From positions 50,149-114,148 of the forward strand of contig JBMOKU010000019.1 in the NCBI GenBank assembly GCA_049324315.1: a stretch of DNA of 64,000 bases. Direction: 5' to 3'. The stretch is from JBMOKU01 sp049324315 (lineage in GTDB: Bacteria > Bacillota > Clostridia > Peptostreptococcales > Thermotaleaceae). The notes under the pieces are model-generated. The model did not search any database, was not told the origin of the DNA, and worked only from the letters and a program-made list of their open reading frames with translations. Below are positions 33,158 to 41,854 of this stretch, one piece after another. The number at the start of each line of letters is the position of its first letter. The first letter of the stretch is position 1. The position numbers were made by a program, and so were the translations under genes.

Positions 33158-33676
33158 ATGAACATATTGCATAAAGTCAAACGGGGAATGCTGGACAGCA
33201 CGAAGCTGCTGAAGGAAGTATCTTCAGAAATGACAGAGATGACAAGATTAAAGGTAAGTCTATCTAAGGAAAAATCTAAACTGGAGGATCTTTATTATGA
33301 CCTGGGAAAAACTATGTTTGAACAATACAAAGATAGAGAAGCCTATGTTGATTTCCCTTTGGAGGTCATTAACAGCCTGCAAGAGATCAAAGATGTTTTT
33401 CATAAGATCAATGAGTACGCAGCAAGAATTGACGAACTGCAGGGCATTGTAAAATGCATCCAGTGCGGTAACATTGCTGATGAAAATGACAAATTTTGCT
33501 CCAGCTGCGGGACAAAATTTCCCGAACCAAAACAAGAATATGAAGAAGTTGAGTCCATAGAGGCTGACATTCAAAAAATGGAAAGCATAGATCCAGAAGT
33601 ACTCCTTCAAGTTGACGATGAAACGAAAGATGAAGAAGCTCTGCTTATAGAAGAAATAGAAAGACCTGAGGATTAA
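33158..33676 (+). CDS. Zinc-ribbon protein with coiled coil, unknown function
   Basis: The protein has 172 residues from the ATG at 33158 (GAGGAGG 8 nt upstream). The first 95 are helical and heptad-rich, probably a coiled coil. A zinc ribbon CIQCGN...CSSCGTKF sits near 101-122. The last 45 residues are strongly acidic (many Glu/Asp). The plan resembles small cytosolic zinc-ribbon proteins of Firmicutes with no known role. Its stop codon lies inside the terminator shared with the hemolysin III gene. Confidence 0.72.
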   Translation: MNILHKVKRGMLDSTKLLKEVSSEMTEMTRLKVSLSKEKSKLEDLYYDLGKTMFEQYKDREAYVDFPLEVINSLQEIKDVFHKINEYAARIDELQGIVKCIQCGNIADENDKFCSSCGTKFPEPKQEYEEVESIEADIQKMESIDPEVLLQVDDETKDEEALLIEEIERPED

Positions 33677-33692
33677 TCCTCAGGTCTTATTT
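33659..33692 (+). terminator. Bidirectional terminator between the zinc-ribbon and hemolysin III genes
   Basis: AAGACCTGAGGA, TTAA, TCCTCAGGTCTT is followed by ATTTAT. The first arm includes the last codons of the zinc-ribbon gene. Confidence 0.8.
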
Positions 33693-34338
33693 ATAACGGT
33701 AGTACGTATTTCAGCATTAACCAATAATGGCTGACACTTCCTCCCATAACAAACAGATGAAATATTTCATGAAATCCAAATATCTTCGAGGGAATTCGGG
33801 GCCATTTTAAGCCGTAAATAAGTGCCCCTATCGTATATAAAACCCCACCAATTACCATCCATACCATGCCACCCATAGGAACTGTTTTAATCAGCGGGAA
33901 AAAAGCTACCACCACAATCCACCCCATAATACCATAGATAGCTGTAGACAGCCACCGAGGGGCATCGATCCATACTGCCTTCATGATAATTCCCCCTAAA
34001 GCGATAGCCCAAACACTGCTCAATAAGCTCCACCCCCATGCGCCGCGCAATGGAACCAAGCAAACAGGCGTATACGTACCTGCTATGAGGACAAAAATCA
34101 TCATATGATCAATTCTTCTAAGTATTTTGATAACGCGCTCCGATACAGGCAGCAAATGATATAAACTGCTGGCTGTATATAATAGCACCAAACTTGTTCC
34201 GAAAATAGAAAAAGATACGACATGCCATACCGATCCGTATTTAACTGCTAAATATATCAGCTGTACTAATCCGACAGCAGATAGAATGGCACCTATCAAA
34301 TGAGTCAGACCGCTGATAGGCTCTCTCAATTTTTTCAT
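33691..34338 (-). CDS. trhA: Hemolysin III / TrhA family membrane protein
   Basis: The protein has 215 residues and seven membrane helices, related to the PAQR (adiponectin receptor) superfamily. Conserved zinc-ligand sites are present: ASSLYHLLP near residue 60, RRIDHMMIFVLIAGTYTP near 90 and FGFHEIFHLFVMGGSVSHYW near 190. Family members affect membrane fluidity and were first named for haemolysis in Bacillus cereus; toxin activity should not be assumed. GGGTGTGATGG precedes the ATG. Confidence 0.92.
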   Translation of the reverse strand: MKKLREPISGLTHLIGAILSAVGLVQLIYLAVKYGSVWHVVSFSIFGTSLVLLYTASSLYHLLPVSERVIKILRRIDHMMIFVLIAGTYTPVCLVPLRGAWGWSLLSSVWAIALGGIIMKAVWIDAPRWLSTAIYGIMGWIVVVAFFPLIKTVPMGGMVWMVIGGVLYTIGALIYGLKWPRIPSKIFGFHEIFHLFVMGGSVSHYWLMLKYVLPL

Positions 34339-34446
34339 ATATCCATCACACCCTTTTAGCGATTGTTTATTTGAAATATATATTATACTGTATCATATTC
34401 TCATAAAATTATACACCTTATCTGTTATTTTTCCTAGAAAACATAA

Positions 34447-34477
34447 TAAGGCAGAAGGATAATCCCCCGCCTTATGA
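34447..34477 (-). terminator. Possible terminator after the Cys-rich small gene
   Basis: ATAAGGC and GCCTTAT form a 7-bp stem about 50 nt past the stop at 34526. The following T-run is weak. Confidence 0.4.
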
Positions 34478-34525
34478 TATACCATTTGCCGCAATCTTTT
34501 GAGTTTTTATAATATAGCAAGCCTT

Positions 34526-34684
34526 TTAATATTCTTGCTCTAATATTCTTTCTTCATATTTTTGTTCATAAACAATGCAGCTGTTGTGGTTACTACAGTA
34601 TCCACCCACAAAATACGGGCAGGTTAGAACACCACACTCTTTTAAATTATCCATAACTTCAGTATTATGATTTGTCTTTCTCAT
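34526..34684 (-). CDS. Cys-rich small protein, 52 residues
   Basis: A short frame begins MRKTNHNTEVMDNLKECG and continues with TCPYFVGGYCSNHNSCIVYE, ending in a Glu-rich tail. Four Cys at about 17, 22, 30 and 36 suggest a zinc site or an Fe-S ligand set. GGGAGG lies about 10 nt before the ATG, a good ribosome site. I do not recognise the family. It stands alone between the hemolysin III gene and the polyphosphate operon. Confidence 0.65.
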   Translation of the reverse strand: MRKTNHNTEVMDNLKECGVLTCPYFVGGYCSNHNSCIVYEQKYEERILEQEY

Positions 34685-34843
34685 CTTTCATTCCTCCCTT
34701 TTCCCGTATAATGAAATATTTGTATAGGTATATTTTAATACCTGTATACAATATTGTCAATAGCATATTTGAAATTTTCTTGACATTTACTTTTTAGCGT
34801 TGATTTATAAAGGTTTATATCATCATCACCTTTGATCTTCTAA

Positions 34844-34882
34844 AATAAAAAAACCGCCTCGATGCAAGTTCGAAGCGTTTTC
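34844..34882 (-). terminator. Terminator of the polyphosphate operon
   Basis: On the minus strand CGCTTCGA, ACTTGCA, TCGAGGCG is followed by GTTTTTTTATTTT. Confidence 0.8.
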
Positions 34883-34891
34883 CTTTCATTT

Positions 34892-36409
34892 TTATACGAT
34901 ATATAGTTTCTTCCCAAAAACCTTCTCAAAGTTCTTTTCATTCTTCATGGCTGCAGTAATTTCAAGTTCAGGTGTATTATCTGTCCTTAGCATGATTTGT
35001 ACACTATCTGCCGTTGTATAGCACATAACATCTTCTACGCTGCCATATTCATTCCTGTCCAGCTTTTCTGCTATTTTAACAAATAGGCTTAACTTCTTAA
35101 TAATCTCATAATCACTCTTATCAATCAGCATATTATATGCTTTCCAATCTTCTTTGAAATCCTCAGTCCTATGCATGCCCACAATAAATGCACTCATGAC
35201 CAATTCTCGATTTCTCAATCCGCTTATTCGTGAATTAAGTACTAAGTAAAATCCATGCTTATGATGATTGTAATAATCCACATACATTCCGATATCATGT
35301 AGAAGGGCACCCACGGAAAGCAGCTTTCTCTCCGCTTCTCCCATTCTATGTAGACCCTTCAGTTGATCAAAGAGGGATAGGGCAAGCCTTTCCACATGCT
35401 TGCAATGCTGAATATTGGCGTCATAGTTCTTCAAGAGATTTTCTACACTATGGAACAACACATGGTCAATCAGATCCCCACTATGACCCAATGCTTCTAG
35501 ATAGGTTTTGTAAAATACACCCTCCCGGAGACCATTACCGCTGATAACCAACTTATCTGCCTTCAAATAGTTCATAAGGCATTGTATGGGTACAAATCCT
35601 CCAATAATAATATCCGCTCGGTCCTTTCCGATACCCGGAATATTCTTTCGCTCTTCCAAACTTGCTTTCGTTACCTCGTCATAAGCAGATATGACCTCTT
35701 GACGGGTCATTTGATAATTATGAAGACTTTCCAAAGGAAAACCGATCTTTCGCTTATCCACCTTTGCAAGGGCTCGTATGGAACCTCCTAATCCCACAAC
35801 AGGCATCCCTTTTAAGTCCTTTAACCACTTTATATTGTCAAAAGCCTTTAGGATAAATTCTTCCAGTTTCTTTATACTTTCCGGTGCAACATTCTCCTTC
35901 CCGAGAAAACGTTCTGTTAGAACGACAGCGCCATAGGGAAGGCTTACAGCCTTTTTAAGCTGTCTGTTTTCAACCATCACCAACTCAGTACTGGCACCTC
36001 CGATGTCAATAATGACACAGTCCTGTATATCGATGGTATTCATAACCCCCAAATAATCATAATATGCTTCCATCTCACCGGTAATCACTTCAAAGTCAAA
36101 GCCCGTTTCAAACCTGACTTTGTCCAGAAAGAACTGTTGATTGGCAGCATTCCGTACCGCAGCAGTAGCTATGGTAAATATCTTGTCAACCTTATGGGCA
36201 TCAATCAACTTCTTAAACAGCTTCAATGTATATAATGTCCGTTTAATGGCAACAGGCTTTAGCGTCATTTCTTCTCCCATATCTTCACTAAGCCGGACCA
36301 TTTCTTTGACTTGATCAATCATTTTATAGGACCCATCCGTATACATTTTCATGATAATCATCCGCACAGAGTTTGAGCCTAAATCAATAATTGCGAACTT
36401 TTTGTCCAT
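34892..36409 (-). CDS. ppx: Ppx/GppA phosphatase with C-terminal HD domain (third gene of the polyP operon)
   Basis: The protein has 505 residues. The actin-like Ppx/GppA part (1-300) shows FAIIDLGSNSVRMIIMK, VIIDIGGASTELVMV and GLGGSIRAL. The C-terminal 200 residues form an HD-type domain (GALLHDIGMYVDYYNHHKHG). It should hydrolyse polyphosphate or guanosine pentaphosphate. It starts 14 nt after the ppk stop with AAGGTGG upstream and is cotranscribed with ppk. A paralog of the same architecture precedes ppk. Confidence 0.9.
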   Translation of the reverse strand: MDKKFAIIDLGSNSVRMIIMKMYTDGSYKMIDQVKEMVRLSEDMGEEMTLKPVAIKRTLYTLKLFKKLIDAHKVDKIFTIATAAVRNAANQQFFLDKVRFETGFDFEVITGEMEAYYDYLGVMNTIDIQDCVIIDIGGASTELVMVENRQLKKAVSLPYGAVVLTERFLGKENVAPESIKKLEEFILKAFDNIKWLKDLKGMPVVGLGGSIRALAKVDKRKIGFPLESLHNYQMTRQEVISAYDEVTKASLEERKNIPGIGKDRADIIIGGFVPIQCLMNYLKADKLVISGNGLREGVFYKTYLEALGHSGDLIDHVLFHSVENLLKNYDANIQHCKHVERLALSLFDQLKGLHRMGEAERKLLSVGALLHDIGMYVDYYNHHKHGFYLVLNSRISGLRNRELVMSAFIVGMHRTEDFKEDWKAYNMLIDKSDYEIIKKLSLFVKIAEKLDRNEYGSVEDVMCYTTADSVQIMLRTDNTPELEITAAMKNEKNFEKVFGKKLYIV

Positions 36410-36423
36410 TCTTATTCCACCTT

Positions 36424-38580
36424 CTATTCATCGTCACTGTCCAGGGCAATCTCTTGATCAACGATGGCCCCGCTGGACATCAATGGTTCAAACAGGACTT
36501 CTACATTGTCTTTATTATATCGCTTCCAATGCTCACGGGCAATCTCATAGAAATAGTTTTGTGAATTCAGCAATTTTTTGCCCCGTTTATCAATTTTTTT
36601 ATACTTTCCCTCACCATCGAGAATTCTTGTCTTCACAGTATCATCCAACGTTATTTCCAAGATCCCCAGTACTCTTTCTTTATTTTTCTTTGATTCAACT
36701 GGGAATAACAATTCTACTCTCCGATCAAGATTTCTTGGCATCCAATCCGCACTAGATAAATAGACTTCCTCCCTGCCTTCGTTAAAGAAGTAATAAATCC
36801 GGCTATGCTCTAGATATCTTCCAACAATACTACGTACCGTTATATTCTCACTGACGCCCTTTATGTCCGGTCTCAAACAGCAAATCCCCCTTACGATCAA
36901 ATCGATCTTTACGCCTGCTTGTGATGCTCGATACAGCGCAGCAATAATCTCCGTATCCACCAGAGAATTCATTTTTGCAATAATTCGTCCTTTTCCACCT
37001 GTCGATGCATGCCGTTCTTCTCTCTGTATCAACGACAAAAACTTCTTTCTCAAGCCTAAAGGTGCCATCTCCAGCTTGTACCACCCCAAAGGTTCCGAAT
37101 AGCCCGTCAATATGTTAAACAGGGCGGACGCATCAGCTCCATAGTACTCATTACATGTGAATAAGCCAATATCCGTATAGAATTTAGCCGTAATATCATT
37201 ATAGTTCCCCGTTCCCAAATGTACATATCGCCTTATTCCGTCTTCTTCGCTTCTCACAACCAACGTAATCTTGCAGTGGGTTTTTAATCCCACAAGACCG
37301 TAGATTACATGACAGCCCGCTTTCTCCAATCTTTTTGCCCATTGAATGTTATTTTCCTCATCAAACCTAGCCTTCACTTCCACCAAGACTGTCACTTGTT
37401 TTCCCCGCTCGGCAGCCTCGGCCAGTGCCCTGACAATGGGTGAATTTCCACTAACGCGATATAAAGTCTGTTTGATTGCCAGCACACGATCATCCTTAGC
37501 AGCTTTTTCAACAAACGCAACAACCGGATCAAAGGATTCGTAAGGATGGTGCAGCAAAACATCTTCTCTGCGGATCCCTTGGAAAATGTCTTCTTCTCCC
37601 AACAGATCCAATGGAACTTGGGGGTCAGCTTCCGGATATTTTAAATGATCATATCCATCTATACCTGATAGTTTCATGAGGAAAGTCAGATCTAAAGGAC
37701 CATTTACGTAATAGATGTCTCCATGATGAATCTCCAAGGCATTTTTCAGTATCTTTACCAGACTTTCATCCATACTGTCGTCCACTTCGAGGCGTATAGC
37801 TACGCCCCATTTTCGCTTTTTCAATGATTTTTCTATCTCCATCAGCAGGTCCTCCGCATCTTCTTCCTCAATGCTTAAATCTGTATTGCGGGTGATACGG
37901 TAAGGATATGCACATAATACTTTCTTTCCTGTAAACAATCGATCAATAAACATCATAATAACTTCTTCTAGCAGGATATACATTCTTGCCCCTTCCATTT
38001 CTGTAGGCAGTTCAACCATTCGCGGAAGTACGGCTGGCACCTGAACCGTAGCAAAAATCATTTCTTTTTCCTGCTCCCCACCATCGACCAGTACGCCAAC
38101 ATTCAAGCTTTTATTCAAAATCAAAGGAAAGGGTCTGCTGGAGTCTACCGCCATGGGTGTCAGTACAGGGTAGACATTTTCGATGAAGTATTCGTTTATG
38201 TAGTTTCTCTGGCCTTGAGACAGTTCTTCTCTATAGATAATATGAATCCCATTTTTTCGCAAACCTGGCACTAAGGCCCTATTGTAGGATGAATACTGCT
38301 GATCAACCATTTTATGTGCACGTAGGGATATTCTCTTCAGCTGCTGCTTTGGGGTGAGTCCGGCGGGGTCAGGCTTATGGAAACCGGCATTGACCAAATC
38401 TTTCAAGGAAGCTACCCTAATCATAAAAAATTCATCTAAATTTGAACTGACGATGGATAGAAATTTGAGCCTTTCAAACAAGGGGTTAATTCTGTTTCGG
38501 GCTTCTTCCAATACTCTGTCATTAAATTCCAACCAACTTAATTCACGATTAATATAATTTTCATAGTGATCCAAATTCAT
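36424..38580 (-). CDS. ppk: Polyphosphate kinase 1
   Basis: The protein has 718 residues, the full length for PPK1. The N-terminal NRELSWLEFNDRVLEEA and LKFLSIVSSNLDEFFMIRVA are diagnostic. The catalytic half has KARFDEENNIQWAKRLEKAG, HLGTGNYND near residue 430 and RYLEHSRIYYF with the second active-site His near 590. It polymerises the gamma-phosphate of ATP into polyphosphate, reversibly. It lies 7 nt downstream of one ppx and 14 nt upstream of another, so synthesis and breakdown genes are made together. Confidence 0.96.
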   Translation of the reverse strand: MNLDHYENYINRELSWLEFNDRVLEEARNRINPLFERLKFLSIVSSNLDEFFMIRVASLKDLVNAGFHKPDPAGLTPKQQLKRISLRAHKMVDQQYSSYNRALVPGLRKNGIHIIYREELSQGQRNYINEYFIENVYPVLTPMAVDSSRPFPLILNKSLNVGVLVDGGEQEKEMIFATVQVPAVLPRMVELPTEMEGARMYILLEEVIMMFIDRLFTGKKVLCAYPYRITRNTDLSIEEEDAEDLLMEIEKSLKKRKWGVAIRLEVDDSMDESLVKILKNALEIHHGDIYYVNGPLDLTFLMKLSGIDGYDHLKYPEADPQVPLDLLGEEDIFQGIRREDVLLHHPYESFDPVVAFVEKAAKDDRVLAIKQTLYRVSGNSPIVRALAEAAERGKQVTVLVEVKARFDEENNIQWAKRLEKAGCHVIYGLVGLKTHCKITLVVRSEEDGIRRYVHLGTGNYNDITAKFYTDIGLFTCNEYYGADASALFNILTGYSEPLGWYKLEMAPLGLRKKFLSLIQREERHASTGGKGRIIAKMNSLVDTEIIAALYRASQAGVKIDLIVRGICCLRPDIKGVSENITVRSIVGRYLEHSRIYYFFNEGREEVYLSSADWMPRNLDRRVELLFPVESKKNKERVLGILEITLDDTVKTRILDGEGKYKKIDKRGKKLLNSQNYFYEIAREHWKRYNKDNVEVLFEPLMSSGAIVDQEIALDSDDE

Positions 38581-38587
38581 GTTTCAA

Positions 38588-40147
38588 TTACCTTACCTTC
38601 CTTTTAGTCTTGAGTATAGGTGTATAACCGAAAACTTCTTGAAAAAATTCGGATTTTGTCTCAAAGGTCCACTGTTCCAGCAAGACGTCTTCGTCGGTAT
38701 CTATCTTAATGATGACATCTTTTTCTTCAATCTGAAGCTGGATGTCTTTAATCTTTTGCCTATGGCTTCGATCTAAGGCATCTGCCAATCGAATAATGGC
38801 AATCAGCTTTGCAGTAACCACTTTATTCTTTTCACTTAGCCTACTAAAATTCTCATGGCTTTGCCTTGGCGTGACTTTGCTGTGATATCTCGATATATTA
38901 GCGATAATCTCCATTTCTTCTTGAGAAATTCCCAAGATTTCTGATGCCATGATAATCTGATAGGAATGAATATAGTGCTCATTGAAATTGATAAACTTGC
39001 CGATATCATGGAGTATGGCACTCAGCTGTAAAAGCAGACGTTCCCGATCTCCCAAGCCATGGAGCTTTTTCAACCCGTCAAATATCACCAGGCTTTTTTC
39101 CTCCACATCATCGGCATGTCTTTGATCATAAAGATATCTCTTTGCCAAAAATCTGGTTGATGAAAGGATATCTCCATAGAAATCTTCCTTCCGTTTTGTA
39201 GGAAACTCCCGATCGATTAGATCAGCCACGATTCCATCCTTCAACGAAACCATGGGTGCATGAATTCCTTTGGCATTGGTCATGTCCATAAATTTCTTGA
39301 AAATGATCATGGATGGCAGCAAAACATCCGCCCGCTCATAGGCAATACCATATTCTTCTACAATAGCTTGGGTGGACTTGCCAATGATTTTATCATACAA
39401 CCTCAAAAAATCTTTTTTATGGATAAAGCTGTAGCCTTCTTCTTCATTGTCATGACTGCAAAGCTGATTGATCGTTTGTATTTCTCCTCCCAAGCCAATG
39501 AAATGATCTACGGTCTCTACCGTCTCCAAAACTTTAAGCCGATCCGTATTGCTTTCTATGTACTCCTCCAGTATTTTTGCAAAGTTCAAAGTCCTTTCCT
39601 CAATGTCTGAAAGCACTTCACGGATCCGAAGAGAGCCAACTCGAATATTCTGACTAATGACCAAGCTTCCTTGCCTGTAAACAGAAGCTTCGATGCTTCC
39701 TGCACCAATATCGATGACCATACCGCCTTCTTTCCGTATCTGCTGGTGATTCTTCAGATTTTCTCGGATAGCCTTATAGGTAAGAAATCTCTCCTCTGCA
39801 TTGCTGAGCACGTCAATATCGAAGCCTGTTTTTAGCTTAATTTGATCTACAATGTAATCTCTGTTTTGGGCTTCTCTTATGGCGCTGGTGGCAGCTGCCC
39901 TATAGTTCTTAATGTGATATCCATTCATAAGTCGCTTGAAGCCCTTCAATATTTCACAGGTCTCATCTACAGCTTCGAAGCTTACACGCTCCGTAGCATA
40001 GGTATCTCTCCCCAATGCTACGGAATGTCTCAACTGTTCTAAGGTTTTTATTTCTCCATTTTTATCTACTTCAACAATTTTCATCCGCAGAGCATGGGAT
40101 CCGATATCGATTCCGGCAATAATCCGATTCATATGCTTCTTTGTCAT
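38588..40147 (-). CDS. ppx: Ppx/GppA phosphatase with C-terminal HD domain (first gene of the polyP operon)
   Basis: The protein has 519 residues. RIIAGIDIGSHALRMKIVE opens the actin-like fold, with MVIDIGAGSIEASVY near 140 and GLGGEIQTI near 210. An HD domain follows (AILHDIGKFINFNEHYIHS, then ANISRYHSK). It is clearly different in sequence from the paralog at 34892, so the two may differ in substrate. GGAGGGG precedes the ATG. It is first in the operon, with a hairpin in its leader. Confidence 0.9.
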   Translation of the reverse strand: MTKKHMNRIIAGIDIGSHALRMKIVEVDKNGEIKTLEQLRHSVALGRDTYATERVSFEAVDETCEILKGFKRLMNGYHIKNYRAAATSAIREAQNRDYIVDQIKLKTGFDIDVLSNAEERFLTYKAIRENLKNHQQIRKEGGMVIDIGAGSIEASVYRQGSLVISQNIRVGSLRIREVLSDIEERTLNFAKILEEYIESNTDRLKVLETVETVDHFIGLGGEIQTINQLCSHDNEEEGYSFIHKKDFLRLYDKIIGKSTQAIVEEYGIAYERADVLLPSMIIFKKFMDMTNAKGIHAPMVSLKDGIVADLIDREFPTKRKEDFYGDILSSTRFLAKRYLYDQRHADDVEEKSLVIFDGLKKLHGLGDRERLLLQLSAILHDIGKFINFNEHYIHSYQIIMASEILGISQEEMEIIANISRYHSKVTPRQSHENFSRLSEKNKVVTAKLIAIIRLADALDRSHRQKIKDIQLQIEEKDVIIKIDTDEDVLLEQWTFETKSEFFQEVFGYTPILKTKRKVR

Positions 40148-40164
40148 GAAATCCCCTCCATATA

Positions 40165-40188
40165 GAAATCCTCTCTATTTAGGATTTC
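40165..40188 (-). other. Hairpin in the leader of the polyP operon
   Basis: GAAATCCT and AGGATTTC form an 8-bp perfect stem with an 8-base loop (CTCTATTT on the plus strand), immediately upstream of the ribosome site. A third GAAATCCC copy overlaps the start codon. It could mask the ribosome site. Confidence 0.4.
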
Positions 40189-40363
40189 CTGTTTTCATAA
40201 CATCATCACGTTTGGAATAAATTATATCATAATTTGACAGCATTTTTGTTAATACTATGTAATGTCATAGAGGACAAAAACCAATCACATTTCTATTTTT
40301 ATATAAAATAACTTGTGATATGATATACTATGTATGGCAGCATTTGGAAAGGAGATGTGAAAG

Positions 40364-41041
40364 ATGAAAATTCAGTTTTTAGGTCATGCTTGTTTTTATA
40401 TTGAAGAAGGTTCATTTAAAGCACTCATTGACCCGTTTATATCCAATAACCCTAGTTCCACTGCAAAACCGGAGCAATTCCATGATGTAACCCATATCTT
40501 TGTCACCCACGGACATGGTGATCATTTGGGAGATGCCATCAACATAGCCAGCACCAGCAATGCCACAGTTATCACAAACTATGAAATTGCCGCATTCCTT
40601 GGAGGAAAAAACATTACCACCCACCCCATGCACATTGGCGGCAGAACACGTTTTGACTTTGGCACGGTTAAAATGACACCGGCCCTGCACGGTTCAGGTA
40701 TTGATACAATCAGCGGTATGGTTTATGGAGGAAATCCATGTGGCTTTGTGATAGACATCAATGGTAAGAAAATATATCATGCAGGCGACACAGGTCTGAC
40801 TATGGATATGAAGCTATTGGAAATAGAAAAAATCGATGTGGCATGTCTGCCTATCGGCGGAAATTATACCATGGACATTGAAGATGCCCTGCGGGCAGTT
40901 GAATTTATTAAACCAAGAAAGGTAATCCCTATGCACTACGGTACCTTCCCGGTTATTGAAGCAGATCCTGCAGTATTTAAAGATAAGGTGAAAAATGCCG
41001 AAACAATTATTTTACATTCGGGAGATACTTATGAATTCTAA
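40364..41041 (+). CDS. Metal-dependent hydrolase, UPF0173 (metallo-beta-lactamase fold)
   Basis: The protein has 225 residues, the family length. The metal site THGHGDHLGD lies near 46-56, HAGDTGLTMDM near 138 and PMHYGTFP near 190. It is a beta-lactamase-fold hydrolase, probably with two metal ions, substrate unknown. It should not be read as an antibiotic-resistance gene. GGAGATG precedes the ATG. It is divergent from the polyP operon and shares a two-way terminator with tpx. Confidence 0.9.
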   Translation: MKIQFLGHACFYIEEGSFKALIDPFISNNPSSTAKPEQFHDVTHIFVTHGHGDHLGDAINIASTSNATVITNYEIAAFLGGKNITTHPMHIGGRTRFDFGTVKMTPALHGSGIDTISGMVYGGNPCGFVIDINGKKIYHAGDTGLTMDMKLLEIEKIDVACLPIGGNYTMDIEDALRAVEFIKPRKVIPMHYGTFPVIEADPAVFKDKVKNAETIILHSGDTYEF

Positions 41042-41061
41042 TCTGGAAAAACATGAACAAA

Positions 41062-41087
41062 GCAGGCGAACACTGTTCCCCCCTACA
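41062..41087. repeat. REP-like palindrome (degenerate)
   Basis: GCAGGCGAACACTGTTCCCCCCTACA, with one arm altered. It lies 20 nt after the UPF0173 gene, and an inverted copy lies beyond tpx. Confidence 0.55.
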
Positions 41088-41155
41088 GACATGTTATTCA
41101 TAGAGGTTTGCATAAACCGATTTCTTAACGAGAACAAAAAAAGAAATTCCTTTAA

Positions 41156-41188
41156 TAGAAAACCCACCAAAATGGTGGGTTTTCTTGT
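41156..41188 (+). terminator. Bidirectional terminator between UPF0173 and tpx
   Basis: GAAAACCCACCA, AAA, TGGTGGGTTTTC has A/T-runs on both sides. Confidence 0.8.
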
Positions 41189-41703
41189 TAGAGCAGCTGT
41201 TTTGCCGCCTCAATAGCCTTATCATAATTAGGGTGTTCTGCAACTTCCTTCACATATTCTACGTATCGGACCGTATTGTTCTGATCCAGAATGACAATAC
41301 CCCTACCTAATAATCTCAGTTCTTCGATGATAAAACCATAATTCATCCCAAAGGATAGCTCTCTATGGTCTGATAGCGTAATAACCTTGTCAATACCTTT
41401 AGCACCGCAGAATCTTGCCTGAGCAAAGGGTAAGTCAACGCTGATGGTTAGAATGACAATGTCCCCTAAATCTGATGCTTCCTTGTTAAAGTGAATGGTT
41501 TGAAGCTCACATACCCCTGTATCAAGGGATGGCACCACACTGATAATCTTTACTTTATTCCCTGCATCCTTTAAGCTGTATGGCTGCAAGCTATTGGTCA
41601 ATACCGTAAAATCCGGAGCTTTATCCCCTACTTTTATTTCCTTTCCCAGCAAAGTCACCGGGTTTCCTTTCATCGTAATAACACCTTGTCTTCTTTCTGT
41701 CAT
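41188..41703 (-). CDS. tpx: Thiol peroxidase (atypical 2-Cys peroxiredoxin)
   Basis: The protein has 171 residues. GNPVTLLGKEIKVGDKAPDF opens it. The peroxidatic Cys is in VPSLDTGVC near residue 65 and the resolving Cys in ARFCGAKGI near 99, the atypical 2-Cys Tpx pattern. It reduces peroxides with thioredoxin. AAAGGAG lies 7 nt before the ATG. The protein fits an anaerobe defending against traces of oxygen. It stands alone, bracketed by inverted REP-like repeats. Confidence 0.95.
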   Translation of the reverse strand: MTERRQGVITMKGNPVTLLGKEIKVGDKAPDFTVLTNSLQPYSLKDAGNKVKIISVVPSLDTGVCELQTIHFNKEASDLGDIVILTISVDLPFAQARFCGAKGIDKVITLSDHRELSFGMNYGFIIEELRLLGRGIVILDQNNTVRYVEYVKEVAEHPNYDKAIEAAKQLL

Positions 41704-41785
41704 TTCTATTCTCCTTTCATGAAATGCTTTCAGAATCCATTATACCCGGTGCTGGCGTTATTAATCATTTTCTTAAAATGAAAAA

Positions 41786-41812
41786 AGGAGCTCTTTAAAG
41801 CCCCTCTTTTCA
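41786..41812 (-). terminator. Possible terminator after the flotillin gene
   Basis: On the minus strand GAGGGGCTTT and AAAGAGCTCC pair imperfectly and are followed by TTTTTTC. Confidence 0.45.
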
Positions 41813-41819
41813 TCCTTAC

Positions 41820-41844
41820 GTAGAGGCGAACAGTGTTCGCCCGC
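41820..41844. repeat. REP-like palindrome
   Basis: GTAGAGGCGAACAGTGTTCG then CCCGC. The stem is GGCGAACA/TGTTCGCC, with the GTAG head on the plus strand, opposite to the copy at 41062. Confidence 0.65.
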
Positions 41845-41854
41845 TTTGTTCCCT

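Noticed and set aside
33691..34338. Hemolysin III gene as a toxin
   Set aside because: The name is historical; the seven-helix PAQR-type membrane protein is widespread in harmless bacteria.
40364..41041. Metallo-beta-lactamase-fold gene as antibiotic resistance
   Set aside because: The sequence is of the UPF0173 hydrolase family, with no signal peptide.
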